DNA of 64,000 nucleotides from Cryptomeria japonica (taxonomy: Eukaryota; Streptophyta; Pinopsida; Cupressales; Cupressaceae). The notes under the pieces are model-generated. The model was not told the origin of the DNA. It was given only the letters and a program-made list of their open reading frames with translations, and ran no database searches. This document shows, one piece after another, positions 36,801 to 46,956 of the stretch. A program made the position numbers and the translations under genes. Position 1 is the first letter of the stretch. Every line of letters begins with the position of its first letter. The stretch lies in the NCBI RefSeq assembly GCF_030272615.1, contig NC_081410.1, forward strand, positions 114,207,933 through 114,271,932, in the 5' to 3' direction.

Positions 36801-37428
36801 TTGAACATTGCCTTTGCCAACAAAAGTACACTCCTTACCACCACTGAAGATAATAGAATTTGAGCAAGCCGTATACACAATGAATTTAGCCTTCTTATGT
36901 GTAAAATGTCTAGATGCTCTAGAATTGATTATCGTGCCGAAGACTTGGTGTGATCTGCTGGTTGTTTGGCCATAAAAGTGCAGAAGGTTGACTCCTACTC
37001 AAAATGCTCTGTGGCATGAGCCTTTGGTGGAGGCCCTCCCTCGTTGGATTTTTGATCGACCAATGTCTTTTTGCAATGCTTCTTCATGTGACCCAATTTA
37101 CCACAATTATGACATGTGATAATCTTTAGATTCTTCAAATTATCTTTATTTTGTCCTTGACCTTTCTTTTGAGACCAATTGATTTCATCCTTGTCCTTGG
37201 TTGCAAAGGCTTGCTCTACACCCAGTGAATCATTGCTGCTACCAAATTGCTTCTACCATTTGTTCTGTTGCAAGAGTATGTTGCACAAATCATCAAACTT
37301 TAGGTCAACACTGGCAGATGTGATGTTGAGTGTTTCTATGAAATGCTCATATAATCGTGGTAAGCTTTTTAGTGTGATAATTGCCATCTCTTCTTTTGTT
37401 GTGCAACCAATAGTAGGTAATTGCTAGC
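33811..37428 (-). pseudogene. Copia-2 gag C-terminus and pol, heavily decayed
   Basis: From right to left on the minus strand: the gag end (ITLKSLPRLYEHFIETLNIT, matching copia-1), a zinc knuckle CHNCGKLGHMKKHC (about 37120-37080), integrase with LRSNNGGE (Asp to Asn, about 36155), RT with DPNLYVKSVDNDALLL and YVDH in place of YVDD (about 34745), then FRQLVGSLIYLIATRPDL and the RNase H region down to 33811. Many stops and shifts. It is inert, and the catalytic losses match those expected after long decay. Confidence 0.88.
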
Positions 37429-37431
37429 CAG

Positions 37432-38990
37432 GTGCCAGTACCAAGGACCATGGTTGGACTTTTCGCTGAAAACTCGGCTCACAAGTTTTTTTGGTTGGTG
37501 AGTAGTAATGCATTGACTCACAGAAGAAACTCGCTAAGTTCTTGGGAAAAACTTGTCGAGTTTTTCACAAAAGCTCGACAAGTTTCTAGAAAAAACTTGG
37601 CTGCATTAGGAAAAGAGGCCCAAACATGTCCAAAAATTATCTATTTTTTTTTCAAGTCATTCTCATTCTCTTCATCAGAATATATACATGAAATATAACA
37701 TTTAAGTAAACTTATACTTTAAGTTATATTTCATGTATGTATTGGCAGGATGTTTGAGAGTGGTTTCAAATCTTTAGGAGTTATAATGCAAATTCTAGGT
37801 TTTAGAATATCTTTTAAATTTTTCAGACTGTCAAATTTTAGTAATCAGTATGCTCCTATCAACATTCTCATGCTCTCTCTATCTCACTCACTTTATTTGC
37901 CTTGAATTTTAGACCTATCTATCTCCCTATCACTCTTCCTCTATCCCCCTCTCTACCACTCTCCATCTCACTCTCTCCTCTCTCCCACAAGATCTAGATC
38001 TATCTCTCTACCCTTCTCTTTCTCACCCTTAGACCCTCGTGAGGGGTGCTACCCTCAACCTAATTCTATTTTGTAGATGCTTGGTGGCAAAGTTGGGGTG
38101 GAAATACCTCAAATCTCAAAAAAATTGCCCTCAAAATCTTATGTGAACCTTGTAGTTCATTCAGTTGTGAGCACAATTGGAGCTTGTTTGAGACAATCCA
38201 CACAAAGAAGAGGAGCAAGTTAGCTCAAAAACGCTTCAATGACCTTGTCTTTGTGCAATATAATCTTCGGTTGTGCATAAGGAAGGTAGAGGAAGCACTA
38301 GTTGGTCCAATTGATTTGGATGATATAGATCCTTTCAATGAATTGACATTGTAGGAGCAGCCTCCATTGTTTACAAAGGATGACATCAATGATTTGGAGA
38401 AGCAGGCTATGGAGGAGGGGGGTGGATTTGGTTTCACACTGGATGACATCGAGGAGGATGAGGAGTCATTGCTAGTGCCAGGTGCAACTAGAGGCAGAGC
38501 TACATCCAGGATGGAGGATGAGCCACTACCTGAGCCAGTCATACCGTGCGAGGAGGCACAATCACACCCACAACAAACTTCTAGGACTAGACCCTCTAGT
38601 TCTACCTCTCCCCTAGTTTTTACTAGAGTTGGGAAGAGGAAGATGTAATTGTGTTGATTTATTTACTTTTAGTTCTACAAAAACTATTTACTATTTTGCT
38701 TCCAACCGTCAACATTCCTCATGAGGAATCGATTTTGCACCCACTTTGCTTTTAAATATATCTAGACTCAGCTTGTTTCTTTTGTGTTCTCATTTATTGA
38801 CTCATGGGATGCATCTTCTCATTGAATTATGCAAAAAAAATGCATTTCTAATTAAATTTAAGCAAATTTTTAAGTTCTTGAGTTTTTTGCTGAGTATTGG
38901 CTCAGTTTTTCTCAAGTTTTTTTTTCGGGCCTTTACGAGTAGTTCAACTATGCCAAGGACGATTAAATCAAGGCACTATATTCGAAAATT
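37432..38990 (+). mobile_element. hAT DNA-transposon fragment with subterminal repeats
   Basis: A hAT transposase C-terminal exon (38082-38648) lies between two zones rich in ACTCGxCxAGTTTTT-like motifs: AAACTCGGC, AACTCGCTAAGTTC, ACTTGTCGAGTTTTTC and GCTCGACAAGTTTC at 37470-37590, and GAGTTTTTTGCTGAG, GGCTCAGTTTTTCTCAAG at 38880-38920. Repeated subterminal motifs are typical of hAT elements. Terminal inverted repeats and an 8-bp duplication were not found, so the edges are approximate. Most of the transposase is missing. Confidence 0.6.
38082..38648 (+). pseudogene. hAT transposase C-terminal exon (dimerisation region)
   Basis: A splice-acceptor-like TTTTGTAG precedes the frame. Translation begins WWQSWGGNTSNLKKIA, followed by CSSFSCEHNWSLF, HTKKRSKLAQKRFNDLVFV and QYNLRL, the hallmark C-terminal block of plant hAT transposases (family pattern C.RNWS.F...H.K.RN.L). 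One TAG at 38352 interrupts it. A long acidic and Ser/Thr/Pro-rich tail follows to the TAA-like end at 38648. The catalytic N-terminal part and zinc finger are absent. Confidence 0.85.
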
Positions 38991-39067
38991 GTGAGCATCC
39001 TGTATTTCTAGGTGTTGTAATTTTTTCTAGTGAACCTTTGGCTACTTGATGATGTGTTTTTTTCTAC

Positions 39068-39912
39068 GTTACCTGGGGACGCGTCCCCGACCTGAAAACC
39101 CTCGTCCCCATCTCGGGGATGGCCAGGGGACGTTTCCCCCCGTCCCCAAATTGTTTTGCATTTTGAGGGGACGTCCGCGAAATAGGGGGACGCCTGCCCT
39201 AGCTTTGGGGGGTGTCTGTACATCCCGGGGACGGCGGGGATGTCCCCAATCTGTCCCGGGGACGGCCAGACGTCCCCCATATCTAAGGCCATTAAAAAAT
39301 ATTAAAAAAATAAAAAAGTTGTATTTTCAATTTTCTAATGTAGACCCTTTATTAATTCAAATTGTTATTAAAAATAAAAAAAATTAAAAGATAACATTAA
39401 TTAAATTTTAAATTTATTAATTTAATTCATAATTTTATATCAAACGTTTAAAATTTTAATTAATTCTTATTATAAATATAAATATTAAATTGACAAATTG
39501 TTAAACATTTAAAAATTGAAAATTAATAAATATTATGATATGCATATTGACAATGTGAATGAATTGAAATTCTGATTTATGAATGCATAATTGCATATTG
39601 TCTATTGAGTATTAACAATGTTGTATGTTCAGAATTTACATTCTAAAATGTTTTCAACTTTTCATAGTATCATACACATGCTATATCCATGTTTTCATAT
39701 GAATATAATGTATATATGCATGCTTTATCCATGTTTTCATATGAACATTATGAATTTTGAAATTTTCCTATATATTTTAAATTTTTCCTATATTTTATAT
39801 AGCCGTCCCCTTTGCCGTCCCCCGTCGTCCCCAAATTTGGCAAAAAAAATTGTCGTCCTAGAAATGCGTCCCGTCGTCTCCTGTCGTCCCGGTCCCGGAA
39901 ACTTGGGGTAAC
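39068..39912. mobile_element. 845-bp non-autonomous element with GGGGACG-rich ends
   Basis: Left end GTTACCTGGGG and right end (reverse complement) GTTACCCCAAG form short imperfect inverted repeats. Both ends are packed with GGGACG or CGTCCC copies (at least ten in 39075-39270, at least seven in 39800-39900), while the middle is over 80% A+T. Such subterminal clustering is typical of transposase-binding sites in MITE-like DNA elements. No target duplication was identified. It abuts the 3' terminus of LTR copy B. No coding capacity. Confidence 0.6.
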
Positions 39913-40731
39913 ATAAGACTTTTTTTGCACAATGCAACACAATAAAATTTTAAGTATTCTATCCTCTCTTGAATAAAATCCTCCCAAGTGTTAAATTACA
40001 TGATCAAATGGGATGACTCCAAGGTTCCGAATGTCAGGTTTAGATGTGCTCTTGGATAGACTTAGTGTGTATGATGTGATATTGCTGGGATCACAAGGGG
40101 GGCTTATGTTGATACTTGAATGTTTGAATGTTGCTAGAACGTGAAAATTCACTTAACTTAAAAACAAAAGGAAAAAGAGATAGGGTTTAGGAAGCTAGTC
40201 TAATCCCAGAATGTAAGAGACTATGAATGACTTAGTGAAATTCAACTAGACTTTGCTTTACCATGCAAATCAACAACTCCACAAAGTTTAGTGCGATCTT
40301 CTAAGGAGAGCAAAATGATGTTCAAATCACTACCAAGGATATAGATACCATCAAGACGATGCATATCAATGAAGAAGTAGCAATTGAAGTTAAGCTTGAC
40401 TAAATGAGTTCAATTGACTACACAAGATACTTCACAATCAATGAAATATTGGTAGTGTGAACATAAGAACTTCACCATTAATCATCCATAATAGCTTCCA
40501 AATATCTAATTAACATGAAAACAAATGAGAAGTAGAGACCATGCAAAATGTTGAATCAACACATGAAGTTCACCATATCTTCAATGAAATTAACATGCTT
40601 CTTGCAACAAAGTCTCGACAACAATCTCCCTTTTCTCCTACTCTACTCTAGCTGCTATCTAACTATTGACTATTGTCTGCTACTGAACTATTGACTATTC
40701 ATTATTAACCTTTTCAAATGAGAAAATTGAG

Positions 40732-40741
40732 CCTTATATAG
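40732..40741 (-). promoter_or_regulatory. TATA box of LTR copy B
   Basis: Minus strand CTATATAAGG, 64 bp downstream of the palindromic telo-box. Corresponds to the TATA boxes at 24613 and 55277. Confidence 0.65.
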
Positions 40742-40804
40742 TGCTCTCATTACAATTGAATGGCCAGGATTAAATCCACATCAATGGCCAAGATTGAAAG
40801 ATGA

Positions 40805-40822
40805 AAACCCTAAGTAGGGTTT
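40805..40822 (-). promoter_or_regulatory. Palindromic telo-box in LTR copy B
   Basis: Plus strand AAACCCTAAGTAGGGTTT, the same 18-bp palindrome as in copies A and E with one central change. Confidence 0.65.
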
Positions 40823-41879
40823 GTTACACCCATTACATAGCATTTAATACCAATGATAAAATTACAATATAATGGATGCATGTCATTCCTTGAATGATTG
40901 ACCAATAGATGATGAGGGTAGGTGCATCGAACTTTGTGACCACGTGGTAGTTATCTGCCTCATTGGATGAGTCAGATGCATTGAATTTAGATGCCTTAAC
41001 TTGGAATGATGTGATTGCATAGGTGATGACTAGGCGCCACCTCGGCTACTTGCTCCTTGTAACTCATCACAAATGTAGATGATTGCAATTCTTCTTGATC
41101 ATCTCACTTTTTATCTTGTTTGAGAATTCAGTCTTAGTGTTGCATTTGAGGTAGACCCTGTGATGCTTATGCTTGATCCTTCCTTTGTTCACAATGGGCC
41201 TGATCATGATCCCTTCTTTGTAGCCCTAACTTGAATACTTTGTGTATTGGCAATGATTTTTTGGATTTCTAGAGGAAATTCAAGATTGTCTCAGCATCCT
41301 TTCATTTCTTAGTTCTTGATTTTGCCGCTTTGTGTAATTTATCTTCTATGTGATTGTACTATTCTTCACTGCACTGTAGAGTCCTCCATCCGTGCTTGCC
41401 TTTGTATGTCTTTATGTTCACCTTGTACGCTGCTGAGTCTTTCATCTACATTCTTGGAATACTCTTGACCCTGATTCCTTGATTCCCTTGCACTGGTGGG
41501 TCTTGATGTTGAAATGCAGTCTGCTCCTTTATCCCTTTCTTCAGTCATGCATGAATCTGCTTGTTCATGGTTTGAATTGCCTTAATCATGCTGAAATGAG
41601 CAAGTTTGCTCTCTTGTCCTGCTGCTCTGATATACTGCACTCGATGGGTTGATGTATCTGGTGAAGTCCCCATAACCTAAGAGAAAGAAAAACATAAGAA
41701 TGCATCATAAACAATGAAAATCAATAAAACTGATCTATGTTTTCAGGTCTGATCTTTAACTTTTAAGGTCTGATTCAAAGTGTTTGCAGGTCTGATTTGG
41801 TTGCTTATAGGTTTGACTTGCTGATTCCATTCTTCTGAGCCTGATCACAGTTTCTAGGAGCAACTGGAAATGTTCTATA

Positions 41880-42955
41880 GCAGGTCGGGTTTTCAGCTCC
41901 TACTGGAAGTCACTTAGAGTAGGTCAGGTTTTTGAAGTGTCACTGACAGTGACCATAAGCAGGTCAGGGATCGGACTTTTTAAAGGGCACTGACAGTGGT
42001 GATAGGAGGTCGTGGATTTCATCTTCAAGTGGAAGTAAAGATTCAACTTTTGTCATCTACATCCTTTGATTACTAATTTGATCATCTTGAAGTTGCCCTC
42101 TCTTCTACACTTTAGGTTGGACTTTTCAAGTCCCACTGGAAGTGCACTGAGCTTGGTCAGGGATTTGGGCACTTACTGACGGTGGTCAGGGTTTTGAGCA
42201 GTTACTGACAGTGACAAAGGGCTGATCGTGGTTTTGAGCAGCAACTAGAAATGATAGCTTTATCCTTATTCATTTGCATCTCTCCATCAATTTTGATCAC
42301 CCACTTGCTTGAAGACTGGAAATTATTCATCTCTTAGCTGCATAAAACACATGTTTATGACCTTAGGTGGGAATTTGGGTACGAACTGGAAGTCACTAAG
42401 GCAGGTCGGAGATTTCACTATCCAATGGAAGTGATCAAGAATTAAGTCTTGATTTTTAGGTGCGAGTGGAAGTAAATTCATGCAGATCGGAGATTTCACT
42501 AGTAAGTGGAAGTAGCACAAGGTGATCATGGATTTCACCTCCAACTGGAAGTGGCATCCAGCAGGTCAGAGATTTGAGGATCAACTGGAAGTGACCTCGA
42601 AAGCATGCATGTAACCTGCTCAATCAGCATTTCATGTGTTTTCTACTTACTCTTAGCAAACTTACCAACCTTAAGCAACATTATTAACCTTCAAAATCTT
42701 AAGGATTCACCTCAATCAGCATTCAACTCACCAAGTATAAAGACTTGTTCAGTTTGATCGGACTTTTGACAAGCAACTGCAAATGACGCCAAGCAGGTCA
42801 GAGATTTGACCATCAACTGGCAGTGCTTGAAGAGGCAGGTCAGAGATCTAGGGTGTCACTGACAGTGTTAGGGAGTTTGGGTGTCACTGACAGTGTCAGG
42901 GATTTTGGTTGTCACTGACAGTGTCGGGGATTTTGACCCCTACTGGAAGTGACTT
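41880..42955. repeat. Spaced motif array in LTR copy B
   Basis: About 20 copies of a roughly 30-bp plus-strand motif: CAGGGATTT or CAGAGATTT, a short spacer, then either CAACTGGAAGTGAC or the palindrome CACTGACAGTG. Examples lie near 41886, 41929, 41965, 42123, 42166, 42189, 42368, 42406, 42486, 42527, 42565, 42799, 42840, 42870 and 42940. Spacing is 25-170 bp, and most are preceded by AGCAGGTC. It occupies the U3 slot that carries hairpins in copies A and D. Confidence 0.78.
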
Positions 42956-43416
42956 GGTTTGCCCCTTTTGTTGCTTCTATCACTTATTTCATCCATTCCA
43001 AGGGTTCTCCATTCATCTCATGAAAGCAACCTCATCTCTACAAGGCTTCTTCATAGTTTCTATTGCCCTGACTACCCTCTTACCAAGCATTTCACTTTGT
43101 TTGATAACTCTCCATACTTAGACTCAGCATTCCATCTCTGATTTTGAAGGCACATCATGCTGATGATCAAATGAAATGATCATCACATATGTTTCATTTC
43201 CTAAGGCCTTGAGAGTTAAACTTTCCTCATTCCAACTTAAAGAGAGAGAGAGGACTTGATCACTTCCTGACAACTTGGGGCACTGCACCTCCTACAAGTT
43301 AAAGGTTAATAGCTAAAGACACTACCAGACAACTAAACTAAGACAACTAATCGAAAAAGCGAAGAAAAGTGGGGGTCCCCATTTGCAATGGGGCAATGTG
43401 TGAAAACGTCACAACA

Positions 43417-43451
43417 CTACCTTCCAACATGATGTTGGTCAATGAAGCCAT
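43417..43451 (-). pseudogene. Copia-2 gag start (first 11 codons)
   Basis: Minus strand ATG at 43451 reads MASLTNIMLEG and then meets the end of LTR copy B. Copia-1 gag starts MASLTNIILKS, so the start is supported by an independent copy. It shows the exact insertion point of the LTR. Confidence 0.88.
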
Positions 43452-44156
43452 CCCTCCATCGATACAAAATCATAAAAAACAAAAAACTTGTTACTTTTGA
43501 AAGAAAACTAGATAAAATCTTTAGGAAAAAATTTCGAAACCCTAGCAGCGAACAACACCCACAATTTTATAAAAAAATCTGCAAGGAATTTTTTTAGGAA
43601 AATGTTGAACAATGGGGTAAAACCTATTTGTCAAAAATAAAATATGATTTTCAAAAAAATTGCCAAAAACAACAATAAAGGTTTGCAAACCCTAGGTGTT
43701 TTTTGAACAGCTCAGAAAAACATCACAAAACCCATGATTTTTAGTAACCATAAAAAGATTCTAATAAATCCCATCAGAGTTTAGAAAAACTGGTGTCATG
43801 GGTCGTCACACATTTGATGAAATCACTGCGATTATGCTCAGAAATAGGTTGCAATTTTTTCCTGTACCCTAGCTGCAATTTTGCAGAGAAAAGATGCTGC
43901 ATTTTTCACCAAAATTGGCACAATTCTTGACAAAAAAATCACTAATGAACTTCTTAAAAATCGTGGTCGTGATTTTATGAAAGAAAAATACCTACAAATT
44001 TCGTAAAAAATCCACCAAAAATCCTTGTATGAATCCGTACAGCTTCCTTTGGCACAATCCTCTATGTGTCTTAAGTATAATTCGTCACTGCCACAGTTTG
44101 TGGAATTCATGCGCTTACCGATTTCGAGAATTTTCAAAACCCAAGCTTTGAAACTA
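43452..44156 (-). other. 5' untranslated leader and primer site of copia-2
   Basis: About 700 bp between the 5' LTR and the gag start, AT-rich with AAACCCTAG-like pieces. It starts with a degraded methionine-tRNA primer site. The corresponding leader in copia-1 is about 540 bp (11366-11907). No gene. Confidence 0.7.
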
Positions 44157-44378
44157 TATTAGGGAAAGTAATAACAGAGAGAATGATTACCAAGATATTT
44201 GTTATTAACAAAGGAGCAAAAGTCTCCTAAAATAAGAGTTACAAATGATTTATCTGATAAGGACAACATCAACGACTAAGAAAGCAAATGACAACTAAAA
44301 GACTAAAGAATATTTCTAAAGTCTATCCTAACAACTTAATTGACCATTATAAACTAATATTACAATATTACTTTCATA
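44157..44378 (-). repeat. 5' LTR of copia-2
   Basis: 222 bp aligned with the 3' LTR at 33583-33800. Visible differences are far more numerous than in copia-1, so this is an older insertion. Confidence 0.88.
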
Positions 44379-46831
44379 ATTCTGTGTTAGATAATATCAT
44401 CATATATATAAGCTGGGGGAAGCCATTTATTAGGTGAGTTCCATATCCTTGTTTTTGGTCAATTTTATATTGATGAAATTTCTGTGAACTTTGAAATTAG
44501 AAAGTTGGTTTCTTTGTCTTTAAAGCTGATTCTTGCTCGAAGAATACCATCCCACGCTTCAGGCTCTGCAACAACTATGGTGTTGTTATTTGTTTACGAT
44601 GATGCTTCTTTAATTAATTTATTTTTCTGAACCTGTTTTGAGCTTTTTATAATTGATAATGTGGGTGGTAGTTTTGAGTAGTTCTCTCACAAGTATTTCA
44701 ATATTTTATACAGCTTTGTTCTAGGTTTCCTTAAATATGCTACGCGCCTTTTGTATTATTTCCTCTGCATTATGAAATATTTTTATTAATTCAGGATGTG
44801 ATCTGAATTGAACCACAGAATATTTTGAATTCAGTGCAATTGATGACATTAATTGCACATACTAATTTGTATGACCAAGTTATGCAATCTAAGAGAATCA
44901 GTCATTTCTAAGAAACTATTTAGCAAGAACAAAGAAATGTAGGTCAAATCCAGAATAAATAGAGGATGCAGAGAGGTTCTAAGGTGATCTGAACACCCAG
45001 GAGATATGAGCAGCTGAAAATAATTGATGCTTGTTGGGCTTGGCTTAATACAAATATGTAAGACAAACATGGGTTTGGCTAAAGATAAACAGGCACACCA
45101 GAAAATGGGTTATACAAAAAAGTTCATACTTATTTAAACCTTAAACCTGTCCATGTAAGAGAAATTGGCAGACCCAGATGAATCCTTGGCAGCTCAAGTG
45201 CTTGGAAAATTATTTTTTCTGAAGGCTTTTGCTAATTGGGATCTGTATTCAGTCCGTTTTATGAGTTCGTGTATAAATACACCACTTGAGGGTCATACAA
45301 TTCATCTTAGATACAGTGTTTTGGAGTTTCAACATGTATGTGCGTTTGAGTAGAATTGGAGAATAAATTGTGGAAGCAATTTAGAATACAAGGCAATCTT
45401 AGGGGCCTTGGAAAGTGTTGTCAAATCCCACCTTAAGAAGATGGATTATATTGCAAATTTTGCATGGAGATGGTGGCACAAGGAGGTAGAATCCTAATGG
45501 TTTGGTCCTTGGAGTTTTCTCGGATCAGGTTTCTTCAGTATAATCTCATGTTATTTCTGTTCTTGCATGTTTTATTTCTTGCTTGCTTGCAGCTCATATA
45601 TGCAACTGCTTACATCAAGGCAATACACTATTCTCTTAAGTAAAGTACTTAGAGAATGACAAACATAATTCTCTAAGATAATTATGTACAAGCTAAGATT
45701 CTTTTTGATGAGTTAGCTGTGGAGTATCCATTCAAAACATGGATCAGAATGCACCAGAACTGTAAGGTCTATTGCTGTCTTGTTTTGTAGTCTGCCTCTT
45801 TTCTTTTTCCTTCTTTTTCTGGAGGAGTGCCACTGAGTTTTTGTACTTCTGGAACATTTGAGATTTTCCGTTAGAGACATGATTGCTATCATATTCTTTG
45901 GAGTGACCTACTTTTACACACCCTCAGTCATTTCTGATGTTCCCACCTATCAAATATGACCAAGCAATGCATTAGTTGTTTAGTCTTATCTGTGAAGCTC
46001 CCTTGTACATGATAATTACAACAGCCTGTTATCATTAAGATTGGCAGCTACTCGGGCTTGTCAGTTTGCAATTTTATCATTTCCGCTAGTTGTGTTTGAG
46101 GTTAACATTTAACCCTTATCTGTGTATTCAACTGTTATATCTGGTAGTTTCCAACCATAACTATTTCTGACGTCTTTTATAATATTGACAGTAGCAGATG
46201 AGAGCCTTTCAATTAAGAGGCTCATCAAATCTCTTGAGAAACCTGTTTACAGGCCTTGAAGAATTGGTAATTCTTGAAGCCCAAATGTTAGAATTCATTC
46301 CTTAGCCCTTATTCTGCAAGTATATTGCAACTCTATCATCTGCTCATGTTTGTGTTTTGAACTTTTAAGGCTTTGTGATAACAACACGCATTGATTTTCA
46401 CATATCTGTTTGCTCTTTCTTTTCTCTCATTTCTGTCCTTAAGCAGGAGATGGTGTTACCAACCTCAATGACTTTATTTTCACGTTTTAGTGCTAGTGGT
46501 AATATCATATATCTAGAAATTGCCATGCTCATTCCTTTTGTTACTTTATGAATTTCTGTAACCTGGGTTTTGACTTTGAGTTGTTTATGCATTGTTTTTA
46601 AAAAACATGGATATGAGATTTTGCTATTCCCTCATCAAATCAATCATTTTTTTCTTTGTTTTCTGATTAACATAATTGCTGGGTTCCACATCACAATCTC
46701 AATCAGGATGTCTGGATGAAATTCATATTGATCTGTCATCTGTAAGGGAATACTTTGATAATGATTTCTCACATGAGCTTTTGTTTGTATTGGAATTGAA
46801 ATGCTTTATTTGGATCTGATATATGCAACAG
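44379..46831. other. Non-coding stretch, probably host intron or flank
   Basis: AT-rich DNA without transposon similarity. Frames at 44849-45353 and 46398-46592 are short and unsupported. GTAAGG near 46744 looks like a donor site, but no matching exon could be tied to it. It lies directly upstream of the AP-4 beta exon and is likely intron if that exon is in a live gene. Confidence 0.45.
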
Positions 46832-46956
46832 GTTGTTGCAAGCTGCTTGTCTTCACTTCAAGAAATCTTAACATTGGAAGGGAGTGCTTCAGAAGAAGCA
46901 TCCAAAGAGAGGGAACTACTTCTTAGCAAGCCAGTTATCTATTTCCTTTTGAACAG
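46832..46956 (+). CDS. Exon of AP-4 complex subunit beta (adaptin)
   Basis: The 125-nt open segment is bordered by acceptor ...CAACAG and donor GTATAA, and begins VVASCLSSLQEILTLE. It ends ELLLSKPVIYFLLNR with a split last codon. This matches the adaptin-repeat stretch VV.NCLSALQEI.. to LLSKPVIYY.LNR of plant AP-4 beta subunits, as remembered from Arabidopsis. AP-4 is a trans-Golgi adaptor complex for vesicle cargo. No other exon of the gene is seen in the window: the next exon (IKEFNEWAQ-like) is absent up to 64000, and none is seen upstream. It is either one exon of a gene with very long introns or an isolated gene fragment. Confidence 0.72.

Larger units (their letters stand above)
39913..43416 (-). 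mobile_element. Giant Ty3-family LTR, copy B (3.5 kb, no ORF)
   Basis: On the minus strand it starts at 43416 with TGTTGTGACG and the shared terminal hairpin. It has a motif array (41880-42955), a palindromic telo-box (40805-40822), a TATA box (40732-40741) and a U5 that aligns with copies A and E (GGATTAGACTAGCTTCC near 40200, AACCTTGGAGTCATCC near 40025, TCAAGAGAGGATAGAAT near 39960). Its 3' end is degraded near 39915. Unlike A and E it carries no long frame between array and promoter. It interrupts copia-2 gag at its 12th codon. Confidence 0.82.
33583..44378 (-). mobile_element. Copia-2: minus-strand Ty1/copia element, split by other insertions
   Basis: LTRs at 44157-44378 (5') and 33583-33800 (3') are about 220 bp and start TATT or TATG where the relative copia-1 has TGTT. 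A degraded methionine-tRNA primer site (TAGTTTCAAAGC on the minus strand from 44156) and a purine tract (complement of CCCTCCCTTA at 33801) are in place. Gag starts at 43451 and is cut after about 11 codons by LTR copy B. It resumes at about 37428, with the codons between (about 115 by comparison with copia-1) missing. The left half of the 37429-43416 block is a hAT fragment and a GGGGACG element. It is closely related to copia-1. Confidence 0.88.

Noticed and set aside
37432-37698. 88-codon frame as a gene
   Set aside because: It overlaps the hAT subterminal repeat zone and has no recognised motif.
38225-38542. 105-codon minus-strand Ser-rich frame
   Set aside because: It is the antisense shadow of the hAT transposase tail.
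46700-46745. A second AP-4 beta exon ending in a GTAAGG donor
   Set aside because: The translation CLDEIHIDLSS does not match the adaptin sequence that precedes the identified exon, and no acceptor fits.
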